A DNA stretch of 15,280 nt, taken from positions 1-15,280 of the forward strand of contig JAQBQC010000290.1 of assembly GCA_028287205.1 (NCBI GenBank). Direction: 5' to 3'. Source of the stretch: Gemmatimonadota bacterium (GTDB lineage Bacteria > Gemmatimonadota > Gemmatimonadetes > Gemmatimonadales > Gemmatimonadaceae). This document shows positions 7,020 to 13,281 of this stretch, in pieces. The number at the start of each line of letters is the position of its first letter. Position 1 is the first letter of the stretch. The notes under the pieces are model-generated. The model saw only the letters and a list, made by a program, of their open reading frames with translations, was not told where the DNA came from and searched no databases. The translations under genes were made by a program, and so were the position numbers.

Positions 7020-8426
7020 CTACATTCGGCTGCCCTTGAGCACGATTGCCGCCTCGGAGTTGCGCAGCCGAAGGCTCGTCATCTTGGTACCCACCGTGCC
7101 ATCAGCGTTGAGTGGGATCCAGCTCTCGCCGGACGGAAGCGGCACTGTGATCGCGGTGCCGTCCGTGTACGTCTGGGTCGTCCATCCCTGCTGCAATCGC
7201 AGCACGACGAGCGCCCGCTCGAAGTCGCGTGTGTACACATAGTACCGATTGCCGAGCGGATCGGTGCCGGAATACTTCTGCACGCGTGCTCCGGTCGGAT
7301 GACCGATGTTCGCCTCCTGCGCCTTCGTCCAGATCGTGGAGTACGCCTTCGACCACTGATTCTCGAGCTGGAGCGCGACGAGCTTGGTGCTGGTGCTGGT
7401 CGGGATCGCGAGATAATAGCTCGCGAGCTCCCACAGCTTGGCGCGTTGCACGTTCGTCGCCGAGTTTCCGCGGGGATACGAGGTCGCCATCGAGGGCATG
7501 TCCTGCGTGCTGTACGTGCTCACGACATCGACGAACACGCCGAGCGACGCCAGCCTCTCGATCCACTGCCAGCGCGGAATCATCCCGGAATACTTGAAGT
7601 TGTTGAACATCTCGAGATGCACGGCCCCGGCCCTGACTGCGTTGATCGAGTCCAGGGGCGTCGTGTACTCGGCAGTGTTGAGCATGATCCTCTTCGAGCC
7701 GACGCCACTCTTCAGCGCGCCGAGCAGCTTTCCGATCGCTGCGGTGTACGCGCTCGCGCTCGCGAACTCCTGCATCAAGCCGAGGTGCGCGCCCATGTCG
7801 CCGGAGGAAGCTTCGTCGAAGAAGACGCCGCTCTCCGTGGCGATGAGTCGCTGGATGCGACTGATCGTGTACGCGATGGCGCCGGGATCAGCGGGATTGA
7901 TCGCCCAGCGGTTCGAGCCCCAGTGGTTGTAGTAGACGCGTCCGGCCGAGTTGAACGACGCGCCTTTCCTGTGCACGAAGGCTTTTTCGATCGAGTACTG
8001 CGGATGCGCGCGGAACCATGTCGTCATGTCTGTGGAGTAGCCGGTCGCGAGGCTTCCCGTACCGCCAACGATGGTCGTCCACAGCAGCGCGTAGGTGAGA
8101 TGATTGACAGTTGGATTCGCGCTGCGCCACGCGGAGCCGGATCCCGACATCGCGTTGTCGTAGTGCGCGCCGGCCCATGCGCGCTCGGTGGAAGTCCAGG
8201 AGTAGTAGTAGTCGGTCATCATCGTCGTGATGTGCGTCCAGTGCTGCGATTGCGACGACGAGTAGCCCGTGAACAGCGAGAGCGGAGCGGCAATGGAGGC
8301 GGATACCGTCGGTGTGGCGACGGTGTCGACGGACGTGGCGAGTGGTGCAGTTGTTTCTGGGGAGGTGGCGTCCGTGCAAGCAGCGGCCGCGATAATCGCA
8401 GCCAGGGCGAGGAAGGATTTGCGCAA
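7020..8426 (-). CDS. Lipoprotein, hypothetical glycoside hydrolase (GHL15-like)
   Basis: A 468-residue exported protein. The N-terminus reads MRKSFLALAAIIAAAAC, a short lipoprotein signal with lipobox AAAC and Cys17 as the lipidated residue, so it should be anchored in a membrane. A Thr/Ser/Pro/Ala-rich linker follows. The body looks like a TIM-barrel glycosidase, with an acidic strand end VFFDEASSGDMG (Asp204, Glu205) and AVHLEMFNNF (Glu272) as candidate catalytic residues. The last 100 residues resemble the beta-domain of hypothetical glycosyl hydrolases (RALVVLRLQQGW, then WIPLNADGTVG). I liken it to the GHL15 family from memory; activity of that family is not established to my knowledge. 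Start: TTG 8426 has GGAG 7 nt upstream and gives a compact signal peptide. The alternative GTG 8444 abuts the riboswitch aptamer and lacks a Shine-Dalgarno sequence. It is probably a monocistronic unit controlled by c-di-GMP, and could cut or remodel the polysaccharide made by its neighbours (inference). Confidence 0.85.
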   Translation of the reverse strand: MRKSFLALAAIIAAAACTDATSPETTAPLATSVDTVATPTVSASIAAPLSLFTGYSSSQSQHWTHITTMMTDYYYSWTSTERAWAGAHYDNAMSGSGSAWRSANPTVNHLTYALLWTTIVGGTGSLATGYSTDMTTWFRAHPQYSIEKAFVHRKGASFNSAGRVYYNHWGSNRWAINPADPGAIAYTISRIQRLIATESGVFFDEASSGDMGAHLGLMQEFASASAYTAAIGKLLGALKSGVGSKRIMLNTAEYTTPLDSINAVRAGAVHLEMFNNFKYSGMIPRWQWIERLASLGVFVDVVSTYSTQDMPSMATSYPRGNSATNVQRAKLWELASYYLAIPTSTSTKLVALQLENQWSKAYSTIWTKAQEANIGHPTGARVQKYSGTDPLGNRYYVYTRDFERALVVLRLQQGWTTQTYTDGTAITVPLPSGESWIPLNADGTVGTKMTSLRLRNSEAAIVLKGSRM

Positions 8427-8433
8427 GTCGAGT

Positions 8434-8437
8434 CTCC
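8434..8437 (-). promoter_or_regulatory. Shine-Dalgarno site that decides the TTG start of the lipoprotein gene
   Basis: GGAG lies 7 nt upstream of TTG 8426 and only 7 nt after the last base of the aptamer. This makes TTG 8426 more likely than GTG 8444. It also places ribosome binding within reach of a structural switch. Confidence 0.6.
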
Positions 8438-8444
8438 AGTCCAC

Positions 8445-8527
8445 GGCAACCCGACCGGCATAGCGCGCACACTGGGCGCTTTAGCCTCGTTGGCTTTGCG
8501 TCTCCGCCTTTCGACGGATTTGCCTTT
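8445..8527 (-). promoter_or_regulatory. Cyclic-di-GMP-I riboswitch (GEMM-I) aptamer
   Basis: The minus-strand leader reproduces the class I c-di-GMP aptamer in order. AAAGGCAA forms the 5' strand (from 8527). TCCGTC-GAAA-GGCGGA (8518-8503) is a 6-bp helix capped by the GAAA tetraloop. GACGCAAAGCC (8502-8492) is the hallmark conserved segment. AGCC-aacga-GGCT forms the short helix and GGCTAA follows (8486-8481). GCGC-7nt-GCGC (8479-8465) is the next stem. CTATGCCGGTCGGGTTGCC (8463-8445) carries the tetraloop-receptor side and the 3' strand; its TTGCC pairs with the 5' GGCAA. The known family senses the second messenger c-di-GMP. Because the Shine-Dalgarno site follows at once and no terminator hairpin with a U-tract lies between, control of translation is more likely than of termination. 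Direction of control (on or off) cannot be read. Confidence 0.9.
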
Positions 8528-8646
8528 GTCGCGGGCACTGGGCCCAACGATCATGCCGCGATGTAATCCTGCGGTGGGATATCGCCAGCAGAGGGCGATT
8601 CCGTCTCATGAAAATCGAAGCCCGTCTGGGAAACGCGCTTCGAGAA

Positions 8647-8662
8647 CGGCACTGGCGTGCCG
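8647..8662 (-). terminator. Short GC hairpin after the aminotransferase gene (weak terminator candidate)
   Basis: CGGCAC-4nt-GTGCCG is a perfect 6-bp stem, 33 nt after the aminotransferase stop. On the minus strand it is followed by TTCTCG, only a poor T-run. It may end the deacetylase/FemAB/aminotransferase transcript before the riboswitch unit begins. Confidence 0.3.
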
Positions 8663-8674
8663 ATCTGTGAGGGA

Positions 8675-8703
8675 TATGTAAAGTTTTGATCGCCGCTAGT
8701 CAA
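8675..8703 (-). promoter_or_regulatory. Possible sigma-70 promoter for the riboswitch-lipoprotein unit
   Basis: On the minus strand TTGACT (8703-8698), a 17-bp spacer and TACATA (8680-8675) form a plausible -35/-10 pair, though the -10 is weak (3 of 6). Transcription would start near 8668, about 140 nt upstream of the aptamer. Other promoters between 8530 and 8670 cannot be excluded. Confidence 0.25.
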
Positions 8704-9865
8704 CCATCCAGTTGGACAATTTGAGAAGATCGTGCTCGTCGAGCAGCGCATGCGTCGGCAGCGTGACGAGCGAGCGCTGAAGCTCGCGGGATCCTGGCAG
8801 CTTCTCGTTCCCGATGAGAGACGCGCGCAGCTCCGCGAGCTCGGCGAGCGTATCAGGATATCCGCGCACTATTCCGAGCGCGGGACGGTCGCGAGGTCCG
8901 GCGCGTGTGCTCGCAAGCCGCACCGGAAAACGGAGATAGCCCGGCTCCGCGCCTGCGATCGGCACGATGGCGGTGACGTCACGCGCCTTCTGGGCAGCGC
9001 GCTCGAGTAGTTCGGCATGTCGGCGCCGAACCGCGAGGTCCGCGTCCGCGCGTGCGAGCGCCGCGCGCACGAGCGACGCGCTTGCGGAGGTGATCGCGCG
9101 CGGCTCGTGCGCCTGGTGGTAGATCGTCTCGCCGAGATGGAGCGCGGGGATCGCTGACGGGAGTGCGTATAGCGCGGGACGGCCCAGCGCCCACTGCGCC
9201 GCGGTGACGACGAGCGTGCGCAGCGAGCTCGCGGGAGCGGCGACATGTGTGATCGGCGTCACCAACGCATCGGAGGTGGGCTCGCCGATCGTGAGCAGCG
9301 CACCTCCACCACCGCCCGTCATTCCCTTCCCTCGTCCGAAGCTCAATACCGCCAGCGGTCCGAAGGCGCCGAGTCGCGTGCCGAGCAACGATCCCCACGC
9401 ACCCTGCGCCGCGTCCTCGATCACGACGGTGCCGTGTGCGGCAGCGATGGCCGCGACGCGCGGAACATCCGCGGGATAACCGTAGAGATGCGAGACGACG
9501 ATCGAGTGCGTACCCGCCGCGAGGACGCGCGCGACCGAATCAAGATCGGCGGAGAGCGTGACGGGATCCACGTCGTAGAGCCGCACGCGCAGCTGCGCGA
9601 GGATCGCGGCGGCGCCGATGTCCACGCACGCGTACGCGGGGAGCGCGACGACGCCGCCCACGGGCGTCGTCGCGCGGAGTGCCATCGCGAGCGCGGAGGT
9701 GCCGCTGTCGACCAGCGCCACGGCGCTCGCATCGAACGCGCAACGCAGCTCGGCGTCGAGCGCTGCTCGTTCGCCGGCCCCGGCGCCCAGCGCCGGCGCG
9801 AGCGCGCGCACGAGCGAGCGCGCGGTGATCGTCGAGCTGACGGGGAGCTGGTGCCGGCCGATCAA
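8696..9865 (-). CDS. DegT/DnrJ/EryC1/StrS-type PLP aminotransferase
   Basis: A 389-residue fold-type I PLP enzyme of the sugar aminotransferase family, which usually converts keto-sugar nucleotides to amino sugars. Visible are SGTSAL (residues 54-59, phosphate-binding loop), VVIEDAAQ with Asp151 (pyridine nitrogen contact) and Gln154, and SFGRGKGMTGGGGG with Lys180 in the Schiff-base position. The motif differs from the common SFHPTKNLT form, so the enzyme may be a divergent member. The start is TTG 9865, forming a TTGA 4-bp overlap with the stop of the FemAB-like gene. Upstream codons of the open frame lie inside that gene. GTG 9808 is a possible later start. It is the last gene of the three-gene block, and might supply an amino sugar that the deacetylases or the FemAB-like protein act upon (inference). 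Confidence 0.87.
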   Translation of the reverse strand: MIGRHQLPVSSTITARSLVRALAPALGAGAGERAALDAELRCAFDASAVALVDSGTSALAMALRATTPVGGVVALPAYACVDIGAAAILAQLRVRLYDVDPVTLSADLDSVARVLAAGTHSIVVSHLYGYPADVPRVAAIAAAHGTVVIEDAAQGAWGSLLGTRLGAFGPLAVLSFGRGKGMTGGGGGALLTIGEPTSDALVTPITHVAAPASSLRTLVVTAAQWALGRPALYALPSAIPALHLGETIYHQAHEPRAITSASASLVRAALARADADLAVRRRHAELLERAAQKARDVTAIVPIAGAEPGYLRFPVRLASTRAGPRDRPALGIVRGYPDTLAELAELRASLIGNEKLPGSRELQRSLVTLPTHALLDEHDLLKLSNWMVD

Positions 9866-10887
9866 GGGATGTAGCGCACGATCCGCGGCCCGAGCATCGT
9901 CGCCACGGAGGTGGGAAGTCGCTTCCAGATCCGCGGACCCCACGCGTAGCCCGAGTCGGTGGGCGATGGAGTCTTCACCTCTTCGCTCGCGGCGCGATCG
10001 TACCACCAGAGCTGCTCATCGCGCGTGCCCCACTGCGACTTGAAGCGATGCGTGCCACTGTTCGGCGACGTGCGTCCAAAGTTGAACGTGGTCAGGCCGG
10101 CGTCGATCGCGCGCTCCATGAAGCGGTAGTATAGGAGCATGTTCGGTGCGATGCGCTTGTGCGCGTTGAGCGATGAGGCCCACGTCATCTCCACCTCGCT
10201 TCCCCACACGAAGGCGCAGCCGCACGCGACGGGACGACCCTCGTACCACGCGCAGCCGAACCACGCGTCGTCGGGAAAGATCGTGGCGATCGTGTCGAAG
10301 AGGATGCGCGGCTGGGTGGGAGTGCCGAGGTCGCGCATGTGATGCGCGAAGACCTCGAAGAAGGGCGCGACCTGATCCGCCCCGAACTTCACCGTCACTC
10401 CCTCCTTCTGCGGCCGCCGAACCTGGCTGCGCAGCTTCGCATCGAGCTGCTTCATCAACGCGGGCTCCGATGCAGGCAGGTCGAGAAGCACGGTGATCTT
10501 GCGATGCGACGCGGGCAGCTCGATCGGAAGCGGGATGCGGCTGCGCAGCTCGAGGAGCTTCGCGCCGGAGTCGCGCGCGATGTCGGATGCGTGCGCGACC
10601 AGCGCGACGATCGCGTCGGGCGTGCCGAGTGGGCCGCCGTAGTTGAGGAAGGGCATCGACACGAGGAAGTGTCCGAACAGGATGCTCTTCACGCGCACGA
10701 GCGGCAGCACGCCCGCGAGTGCGCCGCTGTCGTCGTGCGCCGCGAGATAGATGCACTCGTGGCCGAAGACGCGCTCCATCACCGCGCGCCAGCCGTACAG
10801 ATGAAAGTGTGTGAACCCCTCCGAGCGACGCGCGACGGTGTCCCACTCGCTGGCCGGTCCGAGAAAGCGATCGACGCGTGCGATCAC
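9862..10887 (-). CDS. FemAB-like protein, XrtA/PEP-CTERM-associated type (GNAT fold)
   Basis: A 341-residue protein with the double-GNAT layout of FemAB relatives. The N-terminal half has FTHFHLYGWRAVMERVFGHE (residues 25-44) and GVLPLVRVKSILFGHFLVS (59-77). The C-terminal half has ACGCAFVWG (211-219), then NAHKRIAPNMLLYYRFME and FNFGRTSPNSGTHRFK (about 248-263). This pattern matches the FemAB-related family found beside exosortase A, whose reaction is unknown; classical FemAB enzymes transfer amino acids from charged tRNA. The start is GTG 10887, overlapping the deacetylase stop as GTGA and giving the usual family N-terminus (MIARVDRF). GTG 10944 is in frame but would lie 58 bp inside the deacetylase gene. 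The gene is translationally linked on both sides by 4-bp overlaps. Confidence 0.88.
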   Translation of the reverse strand: MIARVDRFLGPASEWDTVARRSEGFTHFHLYGWRAVMERVFGHECIYLAAHDDSGALAGVLPLVRVKSILFGHFLVSMPFLNYGGPLGTPDAIVALVAHASDIARDSGAKLLELRSRIPLPIELPASHRKITVLLDLPASEPALMKQLDAKLRSQVRRPQKEGVTVKFGADQVAPFFEVFAHHMRDLGTPTQPRILFDTIATIFPDDAWFGCAWYEGRPVACGCAFVWGSEVEMTWASSLNAHKRIAPNMLLYYRFMERAIDAGLTTFNFGRTSPNSGTHRFKSQWGTRDEQLWWYDRAASEEVKTPSPTDSGYAWGPRIWKRLPTSVATMLGPRIVRYIP

Positions 10888-11777
10888 TCGACGGCGCTTA
10901 CCGCCCGGGAGCTCGTCGCGATGGACATCGGAAGCTTGAGACACTGCGCCACGCTCCGGAATCGGAACTCACCAAGGAGCCGCTCGAGCAGCGGCTGAGT
11001 TTTGCGCAGGCCACTGTAATGTCGCACGTGCGTGTGCCACGGCACGTTGATGCGCGGTTGATCGGGATCGAGCTCCCACGGATGAATGTAGAACATCGCG
11101 GGAATTCCGCCGGCATCGTGCTCCCGAAATGCCCGCTGAATCAGCCCGAAGGGAAGATGCCGCAGGTAAGCGCCGCCCGCCGCGGGAAGCCGCATGCCAC
11201 GCCACTGCGTGGTCGCGAGTGGCAGCTCGGTGAGCGTTCCGCCGGGACGGTGAATGAGATGCGGCACCGGCGGCGCCTTCGGGTTTCCGTAGCCGGGTCG
11301 ATGAATGGGAAAGAGGCTCGAGTCGTAGCGAAAGCCTTCCTCGATGAGAATGTCGAATGCCCATTCGGTGCCGGGCGTGATCGAGAAGTTCGGCGCGCGA
11401 AAGCCCCAGACCGGCGCGCCTGAGAGATCTTCGAGAATCGCTTTCGATACACGAACGTCTTCGCGGAACTCGTCGGGAGTGAGCGTGTTTACACGACGAT
11501 GCCAGTGACCGTGCGACGCGATCTCGTGCCCGGCGTCGGCGATGCGACGCATCAGAAACGGATGCCGTTCGGCAATCCAGCCAAGTGTGAAAAAAGTTGC
11601 GGTCGCGTGATGGCGAGCAAGGAGCTCGAGCAGGATCCCGATGGAATGCTCGAGGCGGCTTGGGTGTGAATCCCAATCCTTTCGCTGCACGACACGTTCG
11701 AAGGCGCCGACTTGGAAATATTCTTCCACATCGACGGTGAAGATGTGCTCAGTGGCGCAGTGCACCGGCAGGCTCAT
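10884..11777 (-). CDS. XrtA-system polysaccharide deacetylase (NodB-like)
   Basis: A 297-residue CE4-like deacetylase of the group that accompanies exosortase A. It opens with HIFTVDVEEYFQVGAFERVV (residues 11-30), where Asp16 and the following acidic residues form motif 1. IASHGHWH (86-93) holds metal ligands His89 and His93. GFRAPNFS (126-132) supplies Arg127, and YIHPWELD (230-237) supplies His232. The close DVEEYFQVGAF and HPWE motifs fit this group well, which I recognise from memory. The start ATG 11777 is preferred over TTG 11789. The gene heads the minus-strand block with the FemAB-like and aminotransferase genes. A sigma-54-type element lies about 55 bp upstream of the start. No signal peptide is obvious. 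It should deacetylate the exopolysaccharide or its precursor. Confidence 0.92.
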   Translation of the reverse strand: MSLPVHCATEHIFTVDVEEYFQVGAFERVVQRKDWDSHPSRLEHSIGILLELLARHHATATFFTLGWIAERHPFLMRRIADAGHEIASHGHWHRRVNTLTPDEFREDVRVSKAILEDLSGAPVWGFRAPNFSITPGTEWAFDILIEEGFRYDSSLFPIHRPGYGNPKAPPVPHLIHRPGGTLTELPLATTQWRGMRLPAAGGAYLRHLPFGLIQRAFREHDAGGIPAMFYIHPWELDPDQPRINVPWHTHVRHYSGLRKTQPLLERLLGEFRFRSVAQCLKLPMSIATSSRAVSAVE

Positions 11778-11831
11778 ACGGAGCGCCAAGCTGCGCGAAG
11801 GGTTGATGCCAGCATGCGTGCGTCGAAGTCT

Positions 11832-11847
11832 TGCAGTTAGGGTGCCA
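11832..11847 (-). promoter_or_regulatory. Candidate sigma-54 (-24/-12) promoter of the deacetylase/FemAB/aminotransferase block
   Basis: On the minus strand TGGCACCCTAACTGCA fits TGGCAC-N5-TTGCA with one mismatch, and the GG and GC pairs are at the exact spacing. The predicted transcription start is near 11822, giving a leader of about 45 nt before ATG 11777. In characterised exosortase A systems the PrsK/PrsR pair and RpoN control expression, which agrees with this site. Confidence 0.6.
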
Positions 11848-11874
11848 CCTACAGTATCCGGCGCGCAACGGTTC

Positions 11875-11888
11875 GATGTTGTAACATC
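11875..11888. promoter_or_regulatory. Perfect palindrome GATGTT-gt-AACATC between divergent genes
   Basis: A 14-bp inverted repeat centred about 60 bp upstream of the predicted sigma-54 start and about 80 bp upstream of the VanZ-family start codon. It could be an operator or activator site serving either gene; no protein can be named. Confidence 0.35.
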
Positions 11889-11960
11889 CCGTTCCTGCAG
11901 GCTGCTTTACGCCATCATTCGTTTACAACGAGCATTCACTGTGCGCCACGGACTGTTGCG

Positions 11961-13190
11961 TTGATACCACAAAGAACTTTCGGACGTGTGCTATGGATCG
12001 CCGGGTTTGTGTTCATCGCGGTCCTCACTCTTTCCCCACAATACGGCGCGACGAAGGCACCACCCAGTTTCTGTCTCCTCTGCGGCGACACTTCCGTACT
12101 CGACGCAATTCTAAATGTGCTGCTCTTCATTCCATTCGGGATGGGGCTGCGACTCACCGGAATGTCGCGACGGCGCGCGTACGCGATCGCTTTGGTGACC
12201 ACGATCACCGTCGAGCTTCTCCAGCTCGCGATCCCTGGCCGCGACACGAGCCTGAGCGACGTGATCACCAACTCCACCGGCGCATTCATAGGAATCATCT
12301 GCGCGGACATCTGGCGCGTGGTGCTGCTTCCATCGCGACGTGTCGCCACGCAACTCGCATGGGGGTGGACGTTGCTCTGGGCGCTCGTGTTGACGGTGAG
12401 CGCGGAGCTCGCGCACATCTCTCTTCCCAACACGACCGCGTGGGGCGTGTGGAGGCCGGAGCTGCTGCATCACGACTACTTCTCCGGAAAAGTGCTCGAG
12501 GCAACTGCGGGCGGGCTTCGCACTCCGAACGCGATATCTGCCACGAGCGCGGACGTGCGGCGACGGCTGTCGTCAGACTCGGTGGTCGTCGAAGCGACGA
12601 TCGTGGGTGGGCTCGTGACCACGCCCGTCTCCGCGATCGCGACCGTCTACGACTACAATCGGTCGCAGATCTTCATGCTCGGCGAGCGCAACGGGGCTCT
12701 CATTTTTTCGCTGCGCATGCGCACGGCGGACGCGAGGGTCGCGACGCCGGACATTCGGCTCGACAGCGTGTTTCCGCGCCACCGATCTGCGGCGCCTGAC
12801 ACGATGGTGGTCGCCGGTGGGCTGATCCATCACCGCCTGTGGATCAGCGCCCGCAAGGGCGGCGTGGTGCGTGAGCGAACGCATCCGATCGACGCTGGGC
12901 TCGGATGGAGCTACCTCCTCCCCTTCGACTACGAGTACGGACCCGAGGCCGTCTGGCTGACGGTGCTCTGGCTTGCGGCGCTTTCGGCCCCCGCGATGTA
13001 TTGGGCGACGCGCGCGGGGCGAAGAGCACAGTTATCGGTGGGAGCGGTACTGGCCGCGACGCTGATGGCGATTCCACTCGCTGCCGGTGTGCACGCGACC
13101 GCGTGGTGGGAATGGGCTGCGCTTGCCCTCGGGGCATGCATCGGCGTGCTGCTTGGCCGCGACGGAGTTCGCTCGAGCCCTCCGATCTGA
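11961..13190 (+). CDS. VanZ-family membrane protein with extracytoplasmic LamG-like domain
   Basis: A 409-residue membrane protein. Residues 1-125 form a VanZ-like domain: a first helix (about 9-27), the conserved LDAILNVLLFIPFGMGLRL (47-65), then ITVELLQLAIPGRDTSLSDV (82-101) and TNSTGAFIG. A helix near 132-148 leads into about 180 extracytoplasmic residues (about 150-325) rich in beta pattern, with VVVEATI, SQIFMLGERNGALIFSLRMR and GGLIHHRLWIS, resembling a concanavalin/LamG-type glycan-binding fold. Three hydrophobic segments follow (about 333-400). VanZ-like proteins often occur in polysaccharide clusters; their biochemical role is unclear. The start is TTG 11961; no ATG precedes it in frame, no clear Shine-Dalgarno sequence is visible, and GTG 11988 is possible. 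It is divergent from the deacetylase block, with about 180 bp between them. Confidence 0.82.
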   Translation: MIPQRTFGRVLWIAGFVFIAVLTLSPQYGATKAPPSFCLLCGDTSVLDAILNVLLFIPFGMGLRLTGMSRRRAYAIALVTTITVELLQLAIPGRDTSLSDVITNSTGAFIGIICADIWRVVLLPSRRVATQLAWGWTLLWALVLTVSAELAHISLPNTTAWGVWRPELLHHDYFSGKVLEATAGGLRTPNAISATSADVRRRLSSDSVVVEATIVGGLVTTPVSAIATVYDYNRSQIFMLGERNGALIFSLRMRTADARVATPDIRLDSVFPRHRSAAPDTMVVAGGLIHHRLWISARKGGVVRERTHPIDAGLGWSYLLPFDYEYGPEAVWLTVLWLAALSAPAMYWATRAGRRAQLSVGAVLAATLMAIPLAAGVHATAWWEWAALALGACIGVLLGRDGVRSSPPI

Positions 13191-13231
13191 ACCTCGCGTT
13201 GGGTAGTGGGGTTACATTGACGTGGTCGAGC

Positions 13232-13253
13232 GCACGCCGAGCGCCAGGCGTGC
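13232..13253 (+). terminator. Hairpin between the VanZ-family gene and the peptidase gene
   Basis: GCACGCC / GGCGTGC is a perfect 7-bp stem with an 8-nt loop, about 40 nt after the VanZ-family stop. It is followed by ATTGTCG, not a T-run. It may be a weak terminator or a leader structure of the peptidase gene. Confidence 0.35.
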
Positions 13254-13281
13254 ATTGTCGTGCCTCCCTTCCCATACTCCA

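Noticed and set aside
6969..8681. 570-codon plus-strand open frame across the lipoprotein gene and riboswitch
   Set aside because: It lies antisense to a lipoprotein gene with signal peptide and a structured RNA leader; it has no recognisable protein features.
10047..10053. GTGCCA (TGGCAC on the minus strand) in the FemAB-like gene
   Set aside because: No -12 element at the right distance, and it is within coding sequence.
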